Below are positions 13,564 to 24,300 of a DNA stretch of 28,950 nucleotides, piece after piece. The notes beneath the pieces were generated by a model. It did not search any database and had not been told where the DNA came from. It worked only from the letters and a program-made list of their open reading frames with translations. The stretch lies in contig SFEA01000032.1 of the NCBI GenBank assembly GCA_004557385.1, positions 1-28,950 of the forward strand, written 5' to 3'. The DNA comes from Bacteroidales bacterium. GTDB lineage: Bacteria > Bacteroidota > Bacteroidia > Bacteroidales > Muribaculaceae. Position 1 is the first letter of the stretch. Each line of letters starts with the position of its first letter. Made by a program: the position numbers and the translations under genes.

Positions 13564-14697
13564 ATGGACCAATCGCTGTATAGCTACTCGCTGTGTGCCG
13601 CAATACCGTTGATGCTGTTTTTCGGCTTCAACATGCTGTTTGCGCGTGTGCCCGAAAGGAAAATATTCCGCAATTTCCTGCTATCGCGCCGCATTATGGG
13701 CACGGCGATGCTGGTGCTTTCTGCCAACTATCTGGTTCACTTCTTCTGCTCGCCACGCCTCAAAGACGTCAACGCCACTATCTTGATGAATCTCGACACC
13801 TATTTCCTTTGCTACTGGCTGTTCAGCTCGGCGCTGTTGACGTTGCTCAACAAGCGTTACATCACCCGCACCCTACTGCTGCAACACCTGGCAATGTGGA
13901 TTGCCTTCACGGCGCTGGCGGCGGCAATAGTTATTTGGGTTCCTAAGGGCGACGCACAACACATCGGCATCGTGGCATTGGCAACATGGCTGGTGATATA
14001 CGGCACATTCCTCTCGGTGAGAATGCTGCGCACCTACGCCAAGGCGGTGAAGATGTTCCGCGACAACCATTCCGACGACATCGGGGCTTACATCCGCTGG
14101 CTGTCGATATTCACCATCTGGGCAATTGTGTTCGGCGTGAGCTGCGGTTTGCTCACCTTCCTACCCGACCGATATGTGTTCCTGTGGGTGCTCTCTGCCA
14201 TCCCGTTCTATGTATACCTATTCTGCAGCTATCAAAACTATATGCTTGCATTCGAGACGGTGGAAAGTGCCATCGAAGACGACCTCACAATGGAGCAATA
14301 CGACGAGCTGAATACTCCAGCCAACAGTTTCACCGTGCCGACTTATCATGCCGACTTAGAACGACGCATCAATGAATGGATTGAGCAAGAGGGCTTCTGT
14401 CAACCGGGTCTGACTCTCAAAGATTTGTCTGACCAGCTTTGCACCAACCGCACCTATCTCTCCGAATACATCAACAGAGTTCACCATGTCAATTTCCGCG
14501 ACTGGATTACCGACCTGCGTATCGAATTTGCCAAGCGCCGCATGAAAGAGTGTCCGCAGCAAAAAATGTTTGAAATCTCCGAATCGTCGGGCTTTGGGTC
14601 GCTGAGCCATTTCACCAAAATATTCAGCGATAAAGAGGGCTGCACGCCTGCCCGCTGGCGCAAAAGCGAAACTATTGTGGACGACGACGCCTTGTAA
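13564..14697 (+). CDS. Membrane-anchored AraC-family regulator
   Basis: The N-terminal ~225 residues hold about seven hydrophobic segments (roughly 8-26, 46-64, 78-97, 106-126, 136-154, 186-206, 212-228). The C-terminal ~105 residues are an AraC/XylS DNA-binding domain: LTLKDLSDQLCTNRTYLSEYI forms the first helix-turn-helix, and IS.SSGFGSLSHFTKIFSDKEGCTPARWR the second. A short acidic linker lies between. Proteins of this build (7TM plus AraC domain) are common in Bacteroidota, where the ligand is usually unknown. It probably acts at the inner membrane on nearby genes; the downstream giant surface gene is a candidate target (inference). Length 377 aa. Start chosen because it precedes the first membrane helix directly. 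Confidence 0.85.
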   Translation: MDQSLYSYSLCAAIPLMLFFGFNMLFARVPERKIFRNFLLSRRIMGTAMLVLSANYLVHFFCSPRLKDVNATILMNLDTYFLCYWLFSSALLTLLNKRYITRTLLLQHLAMWIAFTALAAAIVIWVPKGDAQHIGIVALATWLVIYGTFLSVRMLRTYAKAVKMFRDNHSDDIGAYIRWLSIFTIWAIVFGVSCGLLTFLPDRYVFLWVLSAIPFYVYLFCSYQNYMLAFETVESAIEDDLTMEQYDELNTPANSFTVPTYHADLERRINEWIEQEGFCQPGLTLKDLSDQLCTNRTYLSEYINRVHHVNFRDWITDLRIEFAKRRMKECPQQKMFEISESSGFGSLSHFTKIFSDKEGCTPARWRKSETIVDDDAL

Positions 14698-14784
14698 CAC
14701 CACACCATCACATATCACATTTTCAAGCAGTCCATGGGATAATTCGCGTCCTCCACTGACGCCTGGTTGGTGGGCGGTCATGGT

Positions 14785-14812
14785 CCGTGGGTTACGCTTC
14801 GCTCACCCACGG
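14785..14812. repeat. Inverted repeat, 8-bp arms
   Basis: CCGTGGGT (14785-14792) and ACCCACGG (14805-14812) with a 12-nt loop, 87 bp after the AraC-type gene stop. No T run follows, so it is a poor terminator; it looks like an interspersed repeat. Confidence 0.6.
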
Positions 14813-14999
14813 CTACATCCTCGCTATCGCTCGGCTCGCGTCCTCCGCACCACGCCGCACCTTTGCGATTGCCCTCCACTGACGCCCTTATGCCACGGTT
14901 TGGCGTCACATGCTTCGTATGACATGGCAAGCGACAAGGCAACGCATATCTCGCAGATAAATCTCTTCAATCCAATTAATCAGTGTGAGAGCCATTCAC

Positions 15000-15063
15000 C
15001 CTACTTTCGCGGTATCCGCAGTTTCTGCAAAAGGCATGCGAATGTATTGCCATACACCCCTAC
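15000..15063 (+). repeat. Degenerate right end of the MITE-like repeat
   Basis: TACTTTCGC...TTTCTGC, then GTATTGCCATACACCCCTAC (15044-15063), resembles the right half of the complete element at 26885-27178, with a one-base change in the terminal repeat. No matching left end is seen, so this is a truncated copy. Confidence 0.5.
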
Positions 15064-15083
15064 AATTATTCATGGGCGCTATT

Positions 15084-15165
15084 TTGTTGTCTTGACAAAT
15101 TTGTCTAAACAACAATTTGACGATTTGACAAATTTATTTTATTTTCCAATTCGTCAAAAATTTAT
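15084..15165. promoter_or_regulatory. Cluster of TTTGTCA/TGACAAA palindromes
   Basis: GACAAATTTGTC (15094-15105) is a perfect 12-bp palindrome, itself flanked by inverted arms TTGTTGT (15084-15090) and ACAACAA (15109-15115). Further TTTGACGA, TTTGACAAATTT and TTCGTCAAAAA copies follow to about 15165. It lies about 200-280 bp upstream of the giant gene and looks like a multi-site operator. No regulator is assigned. Confidence 0.4.
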
Positions 15166-15366
15166 CATTCTTTCAAAAAATTGCCCAGCGGCAGTTGTCA
15201 ATGCGTGTCATTTCGATTATTTTTAGTTTATTTGCATTATATATTTCTAAAAAAGTTTTGTAGAGCGGAAAAACTTCACGCAATAAACAAATACATCTTT
15301 AGTAAAGGATTTTTTTGGTTCAGTCACTTAGTTTGAAACAAACAAAACAATTTAAATAATTACATT

Positions 15367-18300
15367 ATGGTAAACAGAAAAGAAAAACCAATTCCACCCA
15401 GGCGAAGGGACACTATGTCTCCTCCATGGGAATCGTTGCCAATGCTGCGGCATCTGGCACGACTATTTATTGTTGTGGCGATGGCGTTAGCCTTTGCCCC
15501 CGCAGCAAATGCTAATCAATTCTCGGAAGCCAGCATCAAGTTTGAGTCGCTCGACATGAATGCCAAACAGGGTGTTCTCGTCGTTACGATTCCTTCCTAT
15601 GACGACCACGATGACGACGAAGCCATGTCGTGGCAAGATGGTCACAACTCTGGCATTTGGATTAATGGCAAGCAAATTGTGCGGTTCACTTCGCGAATAT
15701 CTGCCGGAACTAACCAAGATGACCGTAAATATTATTGGCACAAAACGTATATTTATGGCGATAATGGCAAAAACTTCAACACATATGTTGAAAAAATGTT
15801 TGTGGAAGAAACCTGGAACTTTGTCAATGATAAAAATCAGGATTATGGGTCTGCATATTCCACCCCGCAACTAAGGGATATAACCTCCGGCCAAGGGTCA
15901 GATGACCATGGCAAATATAAACAAGTATATCTCCAGAAGGTAGACAATGGCCAAACTTATGCCACATATAGGATTTATTTAAAAGGCGATTTTTTACGCG
16001 ATTCACTTTCAAATGGCACGAAATCCATAAAAGTGAAAGTATTCCAAAGGATGGATGTCAAGGGTGGTGATGACTATGAATTTTCAAAAGAAGTTACTCT
16101 CAACACTTATACATTACCAACTGCACCTACTTTCTCATACGACTTTAGTTCAAATGCAGGTTACTATAAGTTTAAGATACAGAACACAAAATCGGGCGAT
16201 AGTTACAAAATTTCTAACCCTACCGGTATTGTAAACTACTATACTACAATCAATTCTACATCAGTTGATAACGACATCTATGCAGAAAATAATGACCCTG
16301 TAAATGTGGTGGTTAATTATCGTTCGAAGATTAACGATTATGTTAATATTGAAAACACCTACACCACTAAGCTCAAAGCCTATCCGTGGCCAGCGAATTT
16401 CGGAGGTGAATTCAGTGCTTCAACAAATGGCAAGGTGCTTCTGTCATGGTACATTCCCAAAACTTACAGCAGCGGAAATGACTGCCAGGAAGGTGACGAA
16501 TTTGAACTGGAACGTAGCACCGATGAAAATTTTTCAGCTTCATATACCACTACGCTATCAACCAAGGTACAATACAATCGTTCAACCCAGAACTACGAAC
16601 TCTACGATGATGTGAGTGGCACCAAATTCGATGGTACATATTACTATCGCATTCGCCGAACCGCTTCGGCTTCGAAATGGGGTTGGAACGAATTTATCGA
16701 CTGCAGTGTGCCTGTAAGCACAAAGCACAAATACATTAAGTCGGCAACAGCCGTAATGAGTGACGACACCCATGTTAAAATCACTTGGGATTACGACGAC
16801 GGTAACATTTGGTCGCAAGGTTCAAAAATAACCATCACGCGATTCAATACAGCCAAGGGAACGTCATATTCTAAGGAACTATCTGACGAAGAAATCAACG
16901 CCCGCAGCTACACCGAAGAGCTCACCACATCGTGCGACGTTTACACCTTCGACATTGCGGTTGTTCCAGGAAACACGCAATACCAACGTCAAACAAGCGT
17001 TGAGGTTTCTTGTCCCAACCCGATTTTCATTGCCAATGTGGGTCAAGTGACCTCGCTTTCAGCCTCTAAAGGCTATTTCAGCGACCACGTTGAACTGGAA
17101 TGGACAAGCGACCAGAAGCCAATCGACGTATTCTCGATTCGTGCTCGCGAATATGGTTCGGGCGAGGATTTCCGCCAAATCGACCAAGTTTCAGCCAATA
17201 TGGCTTCGAAAGATTATTCCTACACCGACATCAAGTCGAATCCGGGTGTAGTTTACGAATATCAGATTGCTGCTGTAACCAAGTGCGGCACACAAACCGT
17301 GGAGGAAGTCTATGACAAGATAGAAGTGGGCTTCCGCACTCCAACGGGCGACATCTACGGCCGCGTCACCTTTGAGAGCGGTCAGGCAGTGCCCGACGCT
17401 GAAGTGCGCGCCGAAGTGAGCGACGGCACCGGTATCACCGGCAAGGCTTATCGCTTCGACGGCAGCAACAAGCTCACCACCGACACTACTTTAGTGCTGA
17501 AAAATGCCACCAATGCAACCCTCGAAGCTTGGGTTAAGCCTGAAGGCAACGGCGTAATTGTGAAAAAACCGGGAATGTACACTCTGGAATATCTCAACGA
17601 CAAGTTTAAATTCACCGTAGGTTCGCAGAGCGTAACCACAACCGACAATGTGAGCAAGTTCACCAAATCGGCGTCGTTTGTTCACGTCTCGGCAGTGGCT
17701 GACACCGATAAAATCTATCTCTACGTCAACGACACCATTCAAGCCGTAGTCAACCGCACTGCAACAGTGACTGACAACAACTCTCAAGTGGAGATTGGCG
17801 AAGGCTTCAAGGGTGTGATTGACGACGTGCGTCTGTGGAGCGTGGCTCGCGACAGCATCAGCATTGCTCGCGACTACGGCCGCTACATCGTTGGTAACGA
17901 AACAGGCCTCGATGCTTACTATACATTCGACTACTCGGTAAGCACTCAATTCTTCGACATATCGTACAAAGGCACCAAGTACAACAAGAATCACGGTTCG
18001 GTGAGCGGTGCTACACTCGTTGAAGACGACGTGCCAACCACATCGCAGCTGGGCTTCCGCAGCTACACCGACACCGACGGCTCGTACTCGCTGCGCTCGC
18101 TGCCATATCGCGGCAACGGAACCACCTACATGGTGATTCCTCGCCTCGGCATTCACAAATTCGAATCGGAAAAGGAATTGCGTCTGTTGAGCGAGAAATC
18201 GCAAAGCCACACTGTGAACTTCACCGACAAATCGTCGTTCGAAGTATCGGGTAAAGTTTACTATGATGGCGGAGAAGTTCCTGTTGAAGGCGTTATGTTC

Positions 18301-21300
18301 AAAGTTGACGGCGTGGTAGTGATGGACGGCAAGAACAACATCATCAAAACAGACGCCGACGGTCATTTCACCATCAACGTGCCTGTGGGCACTCACGAAG
18401 TGCGTGCCGAATTGGCAAACCACACCTTCAAGAAAGACGGCCGCATCACCAACCTCGACGGCAGCGACCGTAACTATCAGGATATGCTCCCAGGCGTCGA
18501 AATTATCGACATCACACGCGTGCGCTACATTGGCCGTGTTGCCGGCGGTGGCATTCAAGAGGAATATCCTTTGGGACACTCGCTCTCGAAGAACAACCTT
18601 GCCGACGGCATCAAGGTGACTCTCACCTATCAAGGCAAATATGAAGCATATAGCGGCAGCGTAGAAAAAACCTACGAGCATTTCGACAATCCTTACGTGA
18701 AGGGTGGTCCTAAGACCAACACTGCAAATTTCAGTGGCAACACCATCACCGTAATCCCGAATGCCGAAACCGGCGAATTTATGGTTGACTTGCTTCCGTT
18801 GTCGTATAGTGTAAAAGTCGCTGTGCCTGGATATGATAACATTTCTGGCAACAACGAACCCGTTGACCTAACCAACTGCTTCGTTAAGCAGTATAGCGTG
18901 AACGAATATGTCGACTCGGTTTCGGTTGAAGGTCAATACATCAACCGCACCGACTCGGTTGAATACAACCAAATGTCGAAGTTCATTGCCAAGGTCGACC
19001 CATCTATTTTGGTTAAACAATTAGAAAACGGCTCGGAGATTGACTATTTTGGTAAAGAAAAAATCAAAGTGACGACTTTGGACAACAGTAATTCGTATGA
19101 ACTCACAACCTACGACAAGGATACCGGAAAATATGTCATCGGAATGCCTATCTACGAGCAATACCAGAACGTAACATTTGGCATCACTACAGCCGAAGTG
19201 TATCGCTACAAAGATGTCAACGGCAATGACAAAGAAGGCGTTGAAGAAGACATTGTAGCTGTACCTGAAGCCACCCTTTCATTTGGCGGCGACTTGGCAT
19301 ACTCTGGTAAAGGCGAAGAAGATGAAGAAGAAGGTGATGATGAGGAAATAGTAACCGACGAAAACGGCTATGCCGAATGGACATTCCAGGTAGACGAACC
19401 TAATACTACAAGCGGTTTGCGTTCAGTGAGTATGACAATGACTTACGACGGCAGCGACAAGCCTATTGATTGGGACGGCAAGTTCAACGCCGTTGTTATT
19501 GGCTCAGTCATTAACGGTAGCGACTTCATTACCGAAGGTCCCGACAAACTGATGTTTGTGCTTCGCGACCCTCCGGGCACCAACAGTTATTCATACCTCG
19601 AAAAGGGCATAACCGTATCGCGAACCAGCTCATATACTGGTGAATTGGTTAATAATTTTAATATTACTTCCACAAAAAAAGTTGGTGCTGCAGTGATTAC
19701 CTTCGTCGGTCTTGGCGCGGGTTCTATTAACAACACCGAACTTAAGAATGAGAATGGTTTCGGGGTATCTCAAACCACAATGATAGGTGGCACCAACTCC
19801 GACTATTCTGAGTTTAGCACAACTACTCGATTTACCACAAGCTCTGACCCGCTTTATGTAGGTTCAAACGGCGACTTATATGTGGGTTACTCTACCAATA
19901 TTGGCGTTGGCACTACCGACAACATTGCTGTGATGAGTCAAAAGGAATATACGAAGAACGCTGATGCTTATACCGTTTTAGAGGACTTAACTTCGGAAGA
20001 TGCCGAATACGTAGTTGTGAAAACACGGGGATTGAGTCTGGCGGAGAAATATAAGACGATGTTCGCATATCCTCAGGTTTTCCTCGAAAACACCATGATA
20101 CCGAAGTGGAAGGATACGCGAAACCAACTTCTCCACCAAGAAGGCGAAGTGTCTGACTGGCAAGCATTAGCCGATAGTACAAAGACAAATTACTATGTTT
20201 CTAAGCTCCCTACCGACAACCCGAACTTTGGTCGCAGCAACAACGACCCGGTGTTTGGTAACAACAACCTTGAAGACGCATTCGATGGTCCAAGCTACAA
20301 GATTTACTTCCCTACGAATTACGATAAAGTTAAAACCGATTCTATCCTCGTGTTCAACCAATCGATTGAGCGTTGGGAACAACATATTGCCGACAACGAG
20401 CAACAGAAGGTTAATGCAGAACCGTTGAACAACGTCTCGTTCCAAGCCGGTGGCACATACGCTTATTCCGAAAGTTTTGCCACCACTCGCACCGAAACAC
20501 AACGTTTTTCATTTACTCTTGCAGGAAATTATTTTAATGATTTTGGTGTTAACAACAATAGCGCAGGATTTATCATATCAATCGACGAGAATGCATCGAC
20601 AACCCATGGCGGCGAATTTACCGACGAAGAAACGGCTGCCCACTGCCAAGGATTTGAACTTGTGGAGAGTGGCGATGACGACTATATCAGCGTTGATATA
20701 TGCCGTGAAACGGGCTATAATAAGGACGGCGAGTTCATCAAATATAAGGATATGAACAGCGAGGAAACTCAATTCTCTACATTCATATTCAAGACCAAGG
20801 GCGGTGCAACTTCTTGCCCGTACGAAGGCGAAGAAAAAACCCGCTACTATATGCCTGGCAAGAAAGTTCTCAACCAAGCCACTGTGCAGATTGAGGTGCC
20901 AGAACTTTCGGTCGAAAACGACTATATCCAGAATGTGCCTTCAGGCAAACCGGCTTACTTCACATTGTATCTGCGCAACAACTCTCAAGCGCAAGAAGAC
21001 GGCTGGTTCAACCTCTGCCTCGATGGCTCATCAAACGAAGACGGCGCACAACTCTATATTGACGGCGCACCGGTGAGCACCACCGGCATCCCATACTTGG
21101 TTCCCGCCGGCGGCTCACTCAAAAAGACTCTGGAAGTGCGCAAAGGCAAGGCGATGACCTACGATGGCTTGCGCCTGACACTGCAATCGCAATGTCAGTG
21201 CGACCCAACCGACTTCCTCGATGACATTGTTGATGACGTGATACTGAAGGTCAGCTTCACACCGTCGGCTACCGACGTGAACATTAAGAGCCCATCGGAC

Positions 21301-24300
21301 AACTGGACCTACAACACCAAGTTGCCTACCGAAGAAGTGAACGGAAACACCAAGCATTACATGGAGATTACGCTCAACGAATTCGACGTGAACTACGACA
21401 ACTTCCAACGCGTAATGCTGCAATACAAGCCGGCTTCGGGCTCCGACGATGATTGGATTACGTTGAAGAGTTTCTACAACGACACGATTCCATACAAAGA
21501 AGCTCTTGCAAAAAATCAGAACGCCGAGATGATTGACCCGACGAAAGCGGGCACAATCACTTACAAGCTGTTTATGGACGACCTGCCCGACCAGCGCTAC
21601 GACCTCCGCGCTGTGGGCACAAGCAAGAATGGCGTCTCTGAGGTTTATAACTACTCGGCTGTTCACAGCGGCATCAAGGATATGTATAACCCTCGCCTGT
21701 TCGGCAGCGCACAACCTGCCAACGGCGTGCTCACTGTGAACGACGAAATTCGCCTGAACTTCAACGAAACCATTGCCGAAGGCTTGCTCACCGACAACAA
21801 CTTTGAGGTGACCGGCATTCGCAACGGCGCACAAACCGACCACTCGGTTTCGGTTCGTCTCGACGGCGAAAACGACGTGCTCACCACCGAGTTCAACCGC
21901 AACTGGCACAACAAGCCGCTCACCGTGGAAATGTGGGTTCTTGCCGACAAGCCACAAGATGCAGTTCTGTTCAGCCAAGGCACAGCCAACAGCGCTATTG
22001 AACTGGGCATCACCGCCGACAATCGCCTCAAAGTGAAAGTGGGCGACAAGACCATCATCAGCGACAAGCAAGTTGCCTACGACCAAGGCACTTGGGCTCA
22101 CGTGGCAATGACCTACGACGGCGAAGAAAAAGTGAGCGCATTCTATAACTTTGTTGAATACATCAGCGAAGTTGAAACCAACGGCTTCGACGGCGAAGGC
22201 ACCTACACCTTCGGCGCAAGCATCGACGGCAAAAACAACTTCGCAGGAAACATGCACAACGCACGCATCTGGGACAAGGTGGTTTCGTCGGCTCGCCTGC
22301 AGACTAACAGCCTCACCCTGCTCTCTGGCTCCGAAAGCAACCTCTTGGCTTACTACCCGATGAGCGAAGCCCGCGGCGACATGCTCGCCGACAAGGCTCA
22401 CGGTGCTAACCTCGAGCTCAATGGCGGCACTTGGGTTGTGCCTGAAGGTCGTGCTGTTAAGCTCGACGGCACTCGCCACCTCGACATCTCGTCGGGTAGC
22501 TCGTGCGTTATCGACTCGTCGATGGACTACACCATGGAATTGTGGTTCAAGGCTGAAGAAGGTCAAAAGAACGCTGCAATCGTATCCAACGGACGTGGCG
22601 ACGGCGGCGACTTCAACCACTCGTTCAACGAGTTCTGCCTCGGCTTCGACGAGGAAGGCCGACTCGCATTCAGCAACAACGGCACCACTGCCACTTGCAC
22701 CGGAACATTCAACGACAACAACTGGCACCACGCTGCAGTAGCCGTGAACCGCACCAGCGGACGCGCTCAAATCTACGTCGACGGTAAGCTCAACACCTAC
22801 TTCGACGCAAACGACCTGGGCGGCATCTCGTCGGCTTACTTCAACCTCGGTGCCCGCGTTTGGAGTTCCGACACCACCAGCGTTAAGACCACCGACAACT
22901 ATTTCAAGGGCGAAATCGACGAATTCCGCATGTGGAAACTCTACCGCAGCGAGTCGATTGTTTCTGAAACATTCACCCAGCAGCTCGACGGCACCGAACA
23001 AGGCTTGATGGCTTACTATCCGTTTGAGACTTACGTCAACAACGACGGCATCAAGGAACTCACGTTCTCGGCATGCGATGCCAAGGTGCAAAAAGACGCT
23101 TCGATGGCGGTTAAGCCTATCGAAATCACCGACAGCCTCGCCACCGTAACTAAGGTTTCGGCTCCGGTGAAGAGCAAGGGTCCGGTTAGCAAACTGCTCT
23201 ACGACTTTGTTGTTAACAACGACGCGCTTATAATCACCCTCAAAGAGCCTTACGAGCGCATCGAAAAGACCATCGTGACATTCACTGTCGACGGTGTTCG
23301 CGACCTCAACGGCAACGAGATTGTAAGCCCAATCACTTGGAGCGCTTACATCGACCGCAACCAACTCAAGTGGTCGGAATCGAGCTTGTCGGTCAGCAAG
23401 ATGGTTCAAGAAGAAAAGCAATTCACCGTACGAGCCAACAACAACGGCGGTTCAATTCAGCACTACACCATCGAGAATATGCCTTCGTGGCTCGACGTAA
23501 CGCCTTCGAGCGGCACTATCGACCCGGTTTCGGGCGTCGACATCAAGTTCACCGTCGATGCTGGCCTCAACATCGGCACATACGACGAAGTGATTTACCT
23601 GCGCAACGACAACAACGTGGTTGAAGCACTCGAGCTCACCGTTAAGGTTGATGGCGAAAAACCATCGTGGAGCGTCAACCCAGCCGACTATCAATACAAC
23701 ATGTCGATTTTCGGCAAGATGCTCATCAACAACACTTATTCATCTGACGAAGAGGACATCCTCGCCGCATTCGACGGCAACGAGTGCGTGGGCATTTGCA
23801 CTAACAAGTACTATAAGGTCAACGACATGTGGTACGCTATGCTCACCGTCTACTCTAACCAGACCGAAGCAAGCAATGACCTCGAATTCCGCATCTGGGA
23901 CGCAAGCACCGGCTCTACTTACATTGCCGAACCTTCGTCGCCAATTCACTTCGTGAACAACAGCGTGATTGGCTCGCCAAGCAACCCGGTTGTATTCACC
24001 GCTAAGGACATGCGCGTTCAGCAAATCAACCTCGCCGAAGGCTGGAGCTGGATTTCACTCAACGTCAACAACAAGAACCTTGGCGACATCAACGCTCTGC
24101 TTGCCGGCAACACTTGGACCGCCGACGACCTGCTCAAGAGCGAAACCGACGGCTTCGTTTCTTACTCGTCGAATGGTTGGGTGGGCACTCTGCCTGCACT
24201 CAACAACACTTCGATGTACATGATGCGCAGCGCCAAGGCTAAGACGCTCGACATTTCGGGTGCTCCTATCGACACCAAGACTTGCAAGCTCAGCATCATC

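Larger units (their letters stand above)
14698..15366. other. Non-coding stretch of 669 bp upstream of the giant gene
   Basis: No gene is convincing here; the open frame across it has a composition unlike a protein and overlaps the AraC gene end. It contains, in order: a repeat AATTCGCGTCCTCCA (14741-14755) that recurs inverted at 27217-27231; an 8-bp inverted repeat CCGTGGGT/ACCCACGG (14785-14792, 14805-14812); a MITE-like remnant (15000-15063); and a palindrome cluster (15084-15165). No perfect TAnnTTTG is seen before the giant gene; TTTATTTGC at 15227-15235 is the nearest. Confidence 0.7.

Noticed and set aside
14675..15226. A 183-codon plus-strand frame after the AraC-type gene
   Set aside because: It overlaps the AraC gene end, crosses repeat and MITE-remnant sequence and has no domain or promoter.
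21115..23421. A 768-codon open frame on the minus strand
   Set aside because: It lies fully inside the giant gene, whose strong codon bias (GNC-type codons) keeps the opposite frame open. The product has no recognisable domain, and LamG, FN3-like and T9SS features support the plus strand. The same applies to the 396-codon minus frame at 17491-18681.
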